Shown here one piece after another: positions 1 to 5,668 of a stretch of 6,986 nt of DNA. The stretch lies in the NCBI GenBank assembly GCA_903903715.1, contig CAIUZX010000198.1, positions 1-6,986 on the forward strand, given 5' to 3'. A program made the translations under genes and the position numbers. The first letter of the stretch is position 1. Each line of letters begins with the position of its first letter. The notes under the pieces were generated by a model that was given only the letters and a program-made list of their open reading frames with translations, made no database searches and was not told the origin of the DNA. The DNA is from an uncultured Caulobacterales bacterium. Lineage in GTDB: Bacteria > Pseudomonadota > Alphaproteobacteria > Caulobacterales > Caulobacteraceae.

Positions 1-265
1 CAGCCGGACCATGCCGGGCTGCCAGACTCCCTTCGAGCAGGGCGTCGTCCGCTCCGCCCGCCAGGTGATGGCCGCCTATTCGAACATGGAGGAACTGATC
101 CGCATCGGCGCCTATCGCCGTGGGGCGGACGCCCTGGTCGACCGGGCGATCGCGCTGAATCCGTCGATCGAAGCCTTTCTGACGCAACGAAAGGACGAAG
201 CCACGCCGCTGGAAGAGTCCTTTGCGCATCTGAACGCGATCCTGGAACAGGGACCTGACGCATGA
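1..265 (+). CDS. fliI: Flagellum-specific ATP synthase FliI, C-terminal fragment
   Basis: This is the 3' end of a gene that starts before the window; the reading frame is open from base 2. About 87 residues are visible. FliI is the hexameric cytoplasmic ATPase of the flagellar type III export apparatus, related to F1 beta subunits, and it helps unfold and release export substrates. The fragment carries the family's C-terminal helical domain: SRTMPGC near its start, then a helical stretch with ELIRIGAYRRG followed by VDRAIALNP and IEAFL, which are typical of FliI just before its end. The nucleotide-binding motifs lie upstream and cannot be seen. The stop codon overlaps the fliJ start as ATGA, so the two are probably translationally coupled. 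Related type III secretion ATPases share this domain, but the fliJ neighbour favours the flagellar form. Confidence 0.9.
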   Translation, partial: SRTMPGCQTPFEQGVVRSARQVMAAYSNMEELIRIGAYRRGADALVDRAIALNPSIEAFLTQRKDEATPLEESFAHLNAILEQGPDA

Positions 266-687
266 GCTGGCGAGACTCGCTCATAAGGATCGCCACCTAT
301 GAGGTGGAGACGCTGCAGAAGCGTCTGAAAGAGATCCTGGACAGATATGACTCCATACTGAGAATGCTGGATTCACTTGATCTGGAGGCGGAGGAAGAAA
401 AACTCCGCGCACGAACTGATCCCTCCATCGCCTGGTGCCACCCGGACTATGTTCGCGCCTGGAAGCAGCGGCGCGAGCGGATGCTGGCCGACCTCTCCGC
501 AGTGGAAATGGAAGCGGAAGGCGCCCGCGACGCCCTCGCCTCCGCCTTCGAGGAGCTGAAGAAGATCGAGCATGTCGCCGAGCTCGCAGCCAAGCAGGAA
601 GCCCGCGAGCTGCAGAAGCGCGAAGATGCTGCCCTTGACGAGATCGCGCTACGTAACGCGAGCCAGCGCCCCAAAGGCGCGGCTTGA
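262..687 (+). CDS. fliJ: Flagellar export protein FliJ
   Basis: A 141-residue, highly charged, Glu/Lys/Arg/Ala-rich protein that looks almost entirely helical and coiled-coil, which matches the family's usual length (about 140-150 residues) and shape. FliJ is the cytoplasmic stalk of the flagellar export ATPase: its antiparallel coiled coil sits in the FliI ring and links it to the FlhA export gate, much like the gamma subunit of F1. FliJ sequences diverge strongly, so the name rests on length, coiled-coil character and the position directly after fliI with an ATGA overlap. The start is fixed by that overlap. An aromatic patch around residues 57-67 (IAWCHPDYVRAW) interrupts the charged pattern near the expected hairpin turn. 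There is no signal peptide or membrane segment. Confidence 0.8.
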   Translation: MSWRDSLIRIATYEVETLQKRLKEILDRYDSILRMLDSLDLEAEEEKLRARTDPSIAWCHPDYVRAWKQRRERMLADLSAVEMEAEGARDALASAFEELKKIEHVAELAAKQEARELQKREDAALDEIALRNASQRPKGAA

Positions 688-703
688 GTCGGAAAAAACC
701 GTG

Positions 704-1330
704 ATGGACAATCCGAACCAGCCTGACTCCAACTCCCCTTACGAGGTTCACCGCTCCGTCCTGCCAGAGGTGCTGAACGCCTACGGCCTGCTTGGCGAAG
801 GGGTGGAGGTCGGCGTACGGCAGGGGGAGTTCTCGGCGCACATCCTAACCCACTGGCGGGGGAAGAAGCTCTGGCTGGTCGACGCCTGGACCGAGCACGA
901 GGCCTATGAAGAGACCCACCACGCTCACGACCAGAACCTGTTCGCGACCCTGAACCGGATGCGGGCCTTTCCAGAACGCTACGAGGTGGTGCGCGCCTTT
1001 TCGGTGGAGGCGGCCCAGCGGTTCACGGATGAAAGCCTCGACTTCGTCTATCTGGATGCGGATCATTCCTACGAGGCGGTGCGCGACGATATCGCCGCCT
1101 GGTGGCCCAAGCTGAAACCCGGCGGGCTGTTCGCGGGTGACGACTATGGCGCCCTGCCCGTGCAGATGATCAACTTTGGGCAGGGCCTCCTGTCCTTCGG
1201 CGTGAAACAGGCGGTGGACGAGTTCGCGCTGCGCGAACGCAAGAACGTCTCCACCAACTGGCTGGGCGACTGGTGGTTCGGCGCAGCCCAAGGCATGATC
1301 CGCTCCCGCAACTGGTGGCTGATCAAATAG
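704..1330 (+). CDS. Class I SAM-dependent methyltransferase (Methyltransf_24-like)
   Basis: A 208-residue cytoplasmic protein with a Rossmann-type methyltransferase core. Visible motifs are the SAM-binding loop at about residues 33-41 (GVEVGVRQG), the acidic end of beta strand 2 at 59-62 (VDAW), the strand-4 segment at 113-122 (DFVYLDADHS) and the following GGLFAGDDYG at 140-149. The DADH plus GGDDY arrangement is typical of Methyltransf_24 proteins that act on small molecules or sugar chains. The C-terminus is Trp-rich. The frame is open upstream to 572, inside fliJ, but ATG 704, with GGA at 691-693, gives the sensible N-terminus; GTG 701 is an adjacent alternative. It follows fliJ by 16 nt and may be co-transcribed with flagellar genes. 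The substrate cannot be told; a role in flagellar modification would be speculation. Confidence 0.8.
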   Translation: MDNPNQPDSNSPYEVHRSVLPEVLNAYGLLGEGVEVGVRQGEFSAHILTHWRGKKLWLVDAWTEHEAYEETHHAHDQNLFATLNRMRAFPERYEVVRAFSVEAAQRFTDESLDFVYLDADHSYEAVRDDIAAWWPKLKPGGLFAGDDYGALPVQMINFGQGLLSFGVKQAVDEFALRERKNVSTNWLGDWWFGAAQGMIRSRNWWLIK

Positions 1331-1340
1331 GCAGGCGAGC

Positions 1341-2042
1341 ATGGCGAAACGTCCATCGGCGAAGGATCTGGCGGACTTTCCGCTTCCGCCTTTCGAGGGC
1401 TTTCCCGCCGACGCCTTCGCCTTCTTTACGGAACTTGCCGCCCATCAGTCCAAGGACTGGTTCGAGGCCAACCGGTCCCGCTACGAGCAGGGCGTGCGCG
1501 GCCCCTTCCAGGCCCTCGTCGCGGATTTTTCCGCCGCGGCGGCGGAGACGGGCCTGCCCTTCCGCGGCGATCCGAAGACGGCCCTGTTCCGCATTCACCG
1601 CGACGTGCGCTTTTCCAAGGACAAGCGGCCCTACAAGACCAACGCCGGCGCCGTTCTGCGCGCGGACAAGGCAGCGGAACGCGGCATCTTCTATATTCAT
1701 CTGTCAGCGGATGATAATTTCGCCGCCTGCGGATTCTATGATCCGAGCAAGGATCTTCTCGCCCGCCTGCGGCAAGGTATGGTCGAGAATCCGGAGCGCT
1801 GGCGACAGGTGACGGCGAGCCTCGCGCATCACAATCTCGCCTTCGATCCGTCCTACAGCCTGACCCGCCCGCCGCGGGGCTATCCGACCAACCTTGCGCC
1901 GGACATCGAGGCCGCGCTGAAGTTCAAGTCGCTGGTCGTGCGGCGGGATCTTGCACGGGAGGCGATGAAGTCCCCCGGCCTCACCGCCGAGCTGATCGCC
2001 TTCGCGAAAGCCGCCCAGCCGGTGCTGACTCTTCTGGACTGA
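1341..2042 (+). CDS. DUF2461 (TIGR02453) family protein
   Basis: A 233-residue protein, the usual length for DUF2461. Family hallmarks are visible: FFTELAAHQSKDWFEANR at about residues 28-45, the FRIHRDVRFSKDKRPYKT stretch at 83-100, the FYIHLSADD segment at 117-125 and GFYDPS at 131-136, and a C-terminal RPPRGYP at 177-182. No enzymatic activity is established for the family, so no function is assigned. There is no signal peptide or membrane segment, so it is likely cytoplasmic. It starts 10 nt after the methyltransferase gene behind a modest GGCGAG ribosome site, which suggests co-transcription. Its TGA directly abuts the convergent purQ stop codon, with no room for a terminator between the two genes. 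Confidence 0.85.
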   Translation: MAKRPSAKDLADFPLPPFEGFPADAFAFFTELAAHQSKDWFEANRSRYEQGVRGPFQALVADFSAAAAETGLPFRGDPKTALFRIHRDVRFSKDKRPYKTNAGAVLRADKAAERGIFYIHLSADDNFAACGFYDPSKDLLARLRQGMVENPERWRQVTASLAHHNLAFDPSYSLTRPPRGYPTNLAPDIEAALKFKSLVVRRDLAREAMKSPGLTAELIAFAKAAQPVLTLLD

Positions 2043-2045
2043 TCA
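2040..2045. other. Abutting convergent stop codons (TGATCA palindrome)
   Basis: The DUF2461 stop TGA (2040-2042) and the purQ stop TGA on the minus strand (2045-2043) are directly adjacent and form the 6-bp palindrome TGATCA. No intergenic base is left and no terminator hairpin is visible within about 40 bases on either side, so transcripts of the two opposing units probably run into each other unless a factor such as Rho stops them. Confidence 0.9.
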
Positions 2046-2720
2046 GGCAAGCTGCAGCGCGCTTTCGGCCACGCTCTGGAACAGCTTCGCCCCGTCCGCT
2101 GAGCCGAGCTCCGCCTCGAAGGCGCGGTCGGGGTGGGGCATGATCCCCAGCACATTGCCCGCCGCATTGACGATCCCGGCGATGGCGCGGGACGAGCCGT
2201 TGGGATTATCGCGGTATTTGAACACCACCCGGCCCTCGCCCTCCAGCCGGTCCAAGGTCGCCTCGTCCGCAAAGAAGGCGCCCTCGCCATTGCCGACGGT
2301 CATGACCGCCTGACGCTGCTCGCCATAGGCGCGGGTGAAGCGGGTCTGGCTGTTGGTGATGTCGAGCTCAACCGGCTTGCAGACGTACTTGAGCCCCGCA
2401 TTGCGCAGAAGCGCGCCGGGCAGCATCTGCGCCTCGCACAGCACCTGGAAGCCGTTGCAGATGCCCACCACCGCGCAGCCCTTGTCGCTCAGCCGCTTGA
2501 CCTCGCTCATCACCGGCGAGAGCGCCGCCATGGCGCCGCAGCGCAGGTAGTCGCCATAGGAAAACCCGCCCGGCAGGACGATCAGATCAAGATCATCGGC
2601 AAGCTTCGTCTCCTGATGCCAGACCATCGACGCCCTGGAGCCGGTGGACCGCTCGATGGCGACGGCGCAGTCGCGGTCGCAGTTGGATCCCGGGAAGACG
2701 ATGACGGCGGACTTCAACAT
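2043..2720 (-). CDS. purQ: Phosphoribosylformylglycinamidine synthase, glutamine amidotransferase subunit PurQ
   Basis: A 225-residue class I glutamine amidotransferase subunit. With PurL and PurS it converts FGAR, glutamine and ATP to FGAM, the fourth step of purine synthesis; PurQ releases ammonia from glutamine. Visible signatures are FPGSNCDRD at about 9-17, the oxyanion-loop LPGGFSYGDYLR at 49-60, the nucleophile elbow GICNGFQVLCE with Cys88, and the C-terminal MPHPDRA with His196. The length fits the small-type PurQ. Two positions look unusual: the catalytic Glu two residues after the His is Asp198, and the common His in the PVAHGEG-like loop is Asn144 (VGNGEG). The start lies 12 nt after the DUF3291 stop with only a weak AGAG ribosome site. 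It is the last gene of the purC operon in this window; purL does not follow. Confidence 0.96.
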   Translation of the reverse strand: MLKSAVIVFPGSNCDRDCAVAIERSTGSRASMVWHQETKLADDLDLIVLPGGFSYGDYLRCGAMAALSPVMSEVKRLSDKGCAVVGICNGFQVLCEAQMLPGALLRNAGLKYVCKPVELDITNSQTRFTRAYGEQRQAVMTVGNGEGAFFADEATLDRLEGEGRVVFKYRDNPNGSSRAIAGIVNAAGNVLGIMPHPDRAFEAELGSADGAKLFQSVAESALQLA

Positions 2721-2732
2721 GGACGGGTCTCT

Positions 2733-3191
2733 TCAGTTTGCGTTGGGCGCAGGAAAGGGGTCGCGGAAGGTGAACGCGTCGGCGGTCGGGCCGTGCGCGG
2801 TCAGAAGGTTCAGCGCGCGCTTGGCGTCGGTGATGTCCGGCAGCGTCCCGGCGGGAACCCACCACAGGGCGAGGTAGTCGGACATGCTGACGAACCACCG
2901 ATGGCGCTGGCGCATCACGTCGACATGGTCGCTGCGATAGACAAAGGCGCCCAGCGAGGCGAGGTCGGTCCACACGCTCATATTGATCAGCACATTTGGG
3001 TCGTCGAACACGCGAAGATCGGTGGCGTTGCCGCCGTCGCCCTCGAGACGCCAGACAAAGCCCGGCGATGTGTCCGCGATGGCGTTGATCCGGTCGAGGG
3101 CGTCGAAGAAGCCGGCATTGTCCGGATGCTCCGGCGGCGCGAGGAAAGAGCCGATGTTGACCTGGGCGAGGTGGTAGCCGCCCTGGGTCAT
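2733..3191 (-). CDS. DUF3291 family protein (ABM-like fold)
   Basis: A 152-residue protein matching DUF3291, a family related to the dimeric alpha-beta barrel (antibiotic biosynthesis monooxygenase-like) fold. Visible features are the N-terminal HLAQVNIGSFLAP segment, FFDALDRINAIADTSPGFVWRL at about 28-49, SVWTDLASLGAFVYRSDH at 72-89, and WFVSMSDYLALWWVPAGTLP at 99-118, whose WW-P-AG motif is a strong family mark. No reaction is established for the family. Its ATG overlaps the purS stop by one base (TGATG), and a GAGG ribosome site lies at 3199-3202 inside the end of purS, so it is translationally coupled to purS. It separates purS from purQ, whose products sit in one complex. That position suggests a link to purine flux but does not prove one. 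Confidence 0.85.
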   Translation of the reverse strand: MTQGGYHLAQVNIGSFLAPPEHPDNAGFFDALDRINAIADTSPGFVWRLEGDGGNATDLRVFDDPNVLINMSVWTDLASLGAFVYRSDHVDVMRQRHRWFVSMSDYLALWWVPAGTLPDITDAKRALNLLTAHGPTADAFTFRDPFPAPNAN

Positions 3192-3430
3192 CAGCCGACC
3201 TCGATCCGGTAGCTCTCGATCACCGCATTGGCGAGCAGGCGGTCCGCCATGGCCTTCGCTTCGTTTTCGGCGGCGGTGCGGTCATCGCCGGCATAGTCGA
3301 ACGCAATCACCCGGCCGACGCGCACTTCGCTGACCCCCTTAAAGCCGAGGCCGGTCAGCGCCGCCTCCGTCGCCTTGCCCTGCACGTCCAGCACGCCGGG
3401 TTTCAGGAACACTTCGACGCGCACCTTCAT
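3191..3430 (-). CDS. purS: Phosphoribosylformylglycinamidine synthase subunit PurS
   Basis: A 79-residue protein of exactly the family size. PurS bridges PurL and PurQ in the three-part FGAM synthetase found in Bacillus, archaea and alphaproteobacteria, and is thought to help form the ammonia channel. Visible signatures are the N-terminal strand with FLKPGVLDVQG at about 9-19, ALTGLGFKGVSEVRVGR at 24-40, and the C-terminal ADRLLANAVIESYRIEV at 62-78. A strong GAGGG ribosome site (3438-3442) overlaps the purC stop codon as TGAGGG and sits 7 nt before the start, so purS is tightly linked to purC with a 10-nt gap. The stop overlaps the start of the DUF3291 gene by one base. Confidence 0.95.
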   Translation of the reverse strand: MKVRVEVFLKPGVLDVQGKATEAALTGLGFKGVSEVRVGRVIAFDYAGDDRTAAENEAKAMADRLLANAVIESYRIEVG

Positions 3431-3440
3431 GCCCGAACCC

Positions 3441-4208
3441 TCATGTCTGCGCTCCCGTGATGCCGCCCTGAATCACGGTCGGCATGTCCTTCATGATCCC
3501 AAGGCGGCGCGCCACCTCGGTATAGCTCTCGATCACATTGCCCAGATCCCGGCGGAAGCGGTCCTTGTCGAGCTTTTCCTGCGTGGTGGAGTCCCACAGC
3601 CGGCAGCTATCGGGACTGATCTCGTCGGCCAGGATCACCCGGCTGAAATCCCCCTCGTACAGGCGGCCAAACTCGATCTTGAAGTCCACGAGGGTGATGC
3701 CGACGGCGGAGAACATGCCGGTCAGGAAGTCGTTGACCCTGAGGGTCATGGCGAGGATGTCGTCGATCTCCTGCGTCGCAGCCCAGTTGAAGGCCGTGAT
3801 GTGCTCTTCGGTCACCAGCGGATCGTGCAGCTCGTCCTTCTTGTAGAAGAACTCGATGATCGAGCGCGGCAGGGCCGTGCCTTCTGGAATGCCGAGGCGG
3901 GTGGAGATCGAGCCCGCCGCGATGTTGCGGCAGACGACTTCCAGAGGAATGATCTCGACTTCCCGGATCAGCTGCTCCCGGTGATTGAGACGCCGGATGA
4001 AGTGGTTCTGCACGCCGATATTGGCGAGCTTGAGCATCACGAATTCGCTGATGCGATTGTTGATGACGCCCTTGCCTTCCAGCACCGCTTTCTTTGTGGC
4101 GTCAAAGGCGGTGGCGTCGTCCTTGAAATACTGGATCAGGGTGCCGGGCTCGGGCCCCTCGTACAGAATCTTGGCCTTACCCTCATAGATCTTCTTGCGA
4201 CGAGTCAT
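3441..4208 (-). CDS. purC: Phosphoribosylaminoimidazole-succinocarboxamide synthase PurC
   Basis: A 255-residue SAICAR synthetase. It joins CAIR and aspartate with ATP hydrolysis, the eighth step of purine synthesis, in the cytosol. The ATP-binding N-terminal motif KIYEGKAKILY lies at about 6-16, DDATAFDATKK at 30-40, NNRISE at 50-55, and the substrate motif RNIAAGS at 94-100. VDFKIEFG is at 174-181, and the C-terminal signature ILADEISPDSCRLWD is at 192-206. The length matches bacterial PurC. A good GGAG ribosome site (4215-4218) lies 6 nt before the ATG. It is the first gene of the minus-strand purine operon, and its leader contains a terminator-like hairpin. Confidence 0.97.
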   Translation of the reverse strand: MTRRKKIYEGKAKILYEGPEPGTLIQYFKDDATAFDATKKAVLEGKGVINNRISEFVMLKLANIGVQNHFIRRLNHREQLIREVEIIPLEVVCRNIAAGSISTRLGIPEGTALPRSIIEFFYKKDELHDPLVTEEHITAFNWAATQEIDDILAMTLRVNDFLTGMFSAVGITLVDFKIEFGRLYEGDFSRVILADEISPDSCRLWDSTTQEKLDKDRFRRDLGNVIESYTEVARRLGIMKDMPTVIQGGITGAQT

Positions 4209-4240
4209 CCATCACTCCGGTCGACGACGCCATCAAAACG

Positions 4241-4273
4241 AAAAACGCGCGCAAACGATACTTCCTGCGCGCG
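4241..4273 (-). terminator. Terminator-like hairpin with T-run in the purC leader
   Basis: Read on the minus strand, an 8-bp perfect stem (arms 4273-4266 and 4253-4246, CGCGCGCA/TGCGCGCG) with a 12-nt loop is followed at once by five T (4245-4241), then CG and four more T. This is the layout of an intrinsic terminator pointing toward purC, whose start codon is 33 nt further on. There is no gene upstream on this strand to terminate. It may therefore end a small RNA, act as an attenuator in the purC leader, or stop antisense transcription coming from under the channel gene. The T-run is short, so strength is uncertain. Confidence 0.55.
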
Positions 4274-4279
4274 GGGAGC

Positions 4280-4297
4280 CGACTCAATGGCCAGTCG
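4280..4297 (-). other. Small inverted repeat in the purC leader
   Basis: CGACT and AGTCG (5-bp perfect arms) flank an 8-nt loop just upstream, on the minus strand, of the terminator-like hairpin. In RNA it would form a short stem. I could not match this leader to a known riboswitch; in particular the conserved blocks of the ZTP aptamer are not visible. Confidence 0.3.
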
Positions 4298-4316
4298 TCG
4301 TAATTTGAACCTGAAC

Positions 4317-4344
4317 CTCTATCCCAAAGCCCGCCCCTTCGCAA
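4317..4344 (-). promoter_or_regulatory. Weak candidate promoter for the purC operon
   Basis: On the minus strand TTGCGA (4344-4339) and ATAGAG (4322-4317) are separated by 16 bp and resemble -35 and -10 boxes loosely. Transcription would begin near 4310, giving a leader of about 100 nt that contains the small hairpin at 4280-4297 and then the terminator-like hairpin. The match is poor, and a promoter between the hairpin and purC is equally possible. Confidence 0.25.
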
Positions 4345-4370
4345 ACGCTGCGGACGGTTCGTGCGTATTT

Positions 4371-4424
4371 CGATTTTTCGGCGCGGCGATTTTCGGGCGC
4401 TGCTAAGATCACCTGACCTCACCT
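4371..4424. repeat. Short direct repeats upstream of the K+ channel gene
   Basis: Two pairs of direct repeats lie in the divergent region. CGATTTTTCGGCGCG (4371-4385) is repeated imperfectly as CGATTTTCGGGCGC (4387-4400). TCACCT (4409-4414) is repeated exactly at 4419-4424, a 10-bp period, meaning the same face of the helix. They lie 20-73 bp before the channel start codon and could be regulator sites, but short repeats of this kind also occur by chance. No convincing -35/-10 pair was found for the channel gene. Confidence 0.3.
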
Positions 4425-4443
4425 TTTTTGAGTCCCAGCTCTC

Positions 4444-5364
4444 ATGCCCGACGACTCCGCTGAACCTCAACCCGCCCAGGATGCGGCCTACCCCCGTATC
4501 ATCAACGCCGGAAGGGGCGGGATCGAGGTGCGGGGTCGCCGCGACGGGGGTATGGACGACCTCTATCATCAGTTGCTGAAGGCGAGCTGGCCGCAGTTCT
4601 TCGGTCTGTCCGCAGCGGCGTTCCTCGTGCTCAACACGCTGTTCGCCCTGGCCTACTGGCTCGACCGCGGCGGAGTGCAGGGGCTCGGCGAAGGCACCCT
4701 CCTCGACGCCTTTTTCTTCAGCGTCCAGACCTTCGGCACCATCGGCTACGGCGCCATGGCGCCGCGGGACATCTACGCCAACCTCGTCGTCACGACGGAG
4801 AGCTTCGTCGGCCTGTTCTCGGTCGCGGTGGCGACGGGGTTGATCTTCGCCCGCGTCTCTCGGCCCACGGCGCGGGTGATGTTCTCGAACCGGGCGGTGA
4901 TCACCGATTTCGACGGACGCCGGATGCTGATCTTCCGCTGCGCCAACGAGCGCGCCAACCAGATCCTCGAGGCGGAGATCACCGTCAGCGCGGCGCGACA
5001 GGCGGTGACACAGGAGGGGTACACGGTGCGGCGCATGCACGACCTCCAGGTCGTCCGTTCGCGCTCCTCCCTGTTCGCCCTGACGTGGATGGTGATGCAC
5101 CCCATTGATGAGAGCTCGCCCCTCTATGGGGCCGACAGAGCCCGTCTGACGGCCGACAAGGTCGAGGTGATCGTGGTGCTCGCAGGCATAGACGAAACAT
5201 TCGCCCAGCGAATTCATGCCAGGCACTCCTACATGCCGTCCGAAATTGTCTGGGACCGGCAGTTCGCGGACATCCTGTCCATTGGCGACAATGGACAGAG
5301 GGTCATCGATTATCACCGTTTTCACCTTTTTCAGGATGAATTGCCAACGGAAGGCGCGAGCTGA
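4444..5364 (+). CDS. Inward-rectifier-type potassium channel (KirBac family)
   Basis: A 306-residue inner-membrane channel with the full KirBac layout. An N-terminal Kir segment (RIINAGRGG at about 18-26) is followed by a slide-helix region (DDLYHQLLKASWPQFF, 38-53), TM1 at about 52-72, and a pore helix with selectivity filter T99-I-G-Y-G103. TM2 is at about 113-137 and ends with TGLIFARVSRP, and a C-terminal cytoplasmic immunoglobulin-like domain runs from 142 to 306 with FSNRAVI and RCANERANQI. The TIGYG filter predicts K+ selectivity. KirBac channels are tetramers gated by the cytoplasmic domain and, in studied members, inhibited by PIP2 or modulated by pH. ATG 4444 is chosen because the conserved Kir N-terminus would be lost from the next ATG (4552); its ribosome site is weak. 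It is divergent from purC and ends 71 bp before bolA. Confidence 0.95.
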   Translation: MPDDSAEPQPAQDAAYPRIINAGRGGIEVRGRRDGGMDDLYHQLLKASWPQFFGLSAAAFLVLNTLFALAYWLDRGGVQGLGEGTLLDAFFFSVQTFGTIGYGAMAPRDIYANLVVTTESFVGLFSVAVATGLIFARVSRPTARVMFSNRAVITDFDGRRMLIFRCANERANQILEAEITVSAARQAVTQEGYTVRRMHDLQVVRSRSSLFALTWMVMHPIDESSPLYGADRARLTADKVEVIVVLAGIDETFAQRIHARHSYMPSEIVWDRQFADILSIGDNGQRVIDYHRFHLFQDELPTEGAS

Positions 5365-5416
5365 ACTTTCCAAGCTCCCTTCCCAGGCGAACTAGGCTAG
5401 GATGGTCGAATCCTTT

Positions 5417-5421
5417 GGGAG
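5417..5421 (+). promoter_or_regulatory. Ribosome binding site of bolA
   Basis: GGGAG lies 8 nt before TTG 5430 but 14 nt before ATG 5436, both in frame. Spacing favours TTG 5430 as the true start, although the protein match begins naturally at the ATG. Just upstream, AGGAT (5399-5403) and ATCCT (5410-5414) can pair around a 6-nt loop. Confidence 0.5.
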
Positions 5422-5435
5422 ATGCGCCATTGCCG

Positions 5436-5666
5436 ATGAGTGCTGATGACCTCCAGTCCTACCTGCGCGCAGCCTTTGCTGACGCGGAGATCGAGATTGT
5501 CGATCTGGCGGGAGACGGCGATCACTACCGCGCTCGAGTCATTTCGTCAGCTTTCAAAGGATTGTCCCGCGTTCGACAGCACCAACTTGTTTACGCGGCG
5601 CTGAAGGGTCGCATGGGCGGCGAATTGCACGCCCTTGCGCTCGAAACTGCGGCGCCCGGGGACTGA
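5436..5666 (+). CDS. BolA family protein
   Basis: A 76-residue small cytoplasmic BolA/YrbA-type protein with a class II KH-like fold. BolA proteins pair with CGFS monothiol glutaredoxins to hold a shared [2Fe-2S] cluster and take part in iron-sulfur trafficking or iron sensing. Visible features are DGDHYRARVISSAFKGLSR at about 27-45, QHQLVYAAL at 48-56, and the C-terminal GELHALALET at 62-71. His30, in the loop, and the invariant His65 are the likely cluster ligands. ATG 5436 gives the usual N-terminus; TTG 5430, better placed behind GGGAG, would add two residues, and TTG 5415 would add seven. A degenerate aldo/keto reductase gene follows after 2 nt, and a CGFS glutaredoxin gene comes next, so this fits the common alphaproteobacterial bolA-grx pairing with an insertion. 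Confidence 0.93.
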   Translation: MSADDLQSYLRAAFADAEIEIVDLAGDGDHYRARVISSAFKGLSRVRQHQLVYAALKGRMGGELHALALETAAPGD

Positions 5667-5668
5667 CG

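Noticed and set aside
572..703. N-terminal extension of the methyltransferase into fliJ
   Set aside because: The extra 44 residues are basic and unstructured, lie in another frame of fliJ, and are not needed for the domain, which begins naturally after ATG 704.
281..841. A 186-codon open frame on the minus strand opposite fliJ and the methyltransferase gene
   Set aside because: Arg-rich composition without motifs, antisense to two supported genes.
2133..3212. A 359-codon open frame on the plus strand opposite purQ and the DUF3291 gene
   Set aside because: The protein is low-complexity, rich in Arg, Gly, Ala and His, and matches no family; the minus strand carries clearly recognised genes.
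4241..4310. ZTP or other known purine riboswitch in the purC leader
   Set aside because: The leader is too short before the terminator-like stem, and the conserved aptamer blocks are not visible by eye.
3375..4406. A 343-codon open frame on the plus strand opposite purC
   Set aside because: It is antisense to an unmistakable purC and its composition is typical of a shadow frame.
4183..5373. A 396-codon open frame on the minus strand opposite the K+ channel gene
   Set aside because: Its translation is rich in Arg, His, Asp and Gly with no recognisable domain, and it lies exactly antisense to a clear KirBac gene and across the purC leader. It is a high-GC shadow.
5365..5429. Intrinsic terminator after the K+ channel gene or a clear bolA promoter
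   Set aside because: No GC-rich stem followed by a T-run is present; TAGGAT at 5398-5403 resembles a -10 box but lacks a matching -35 box at a normal distance.
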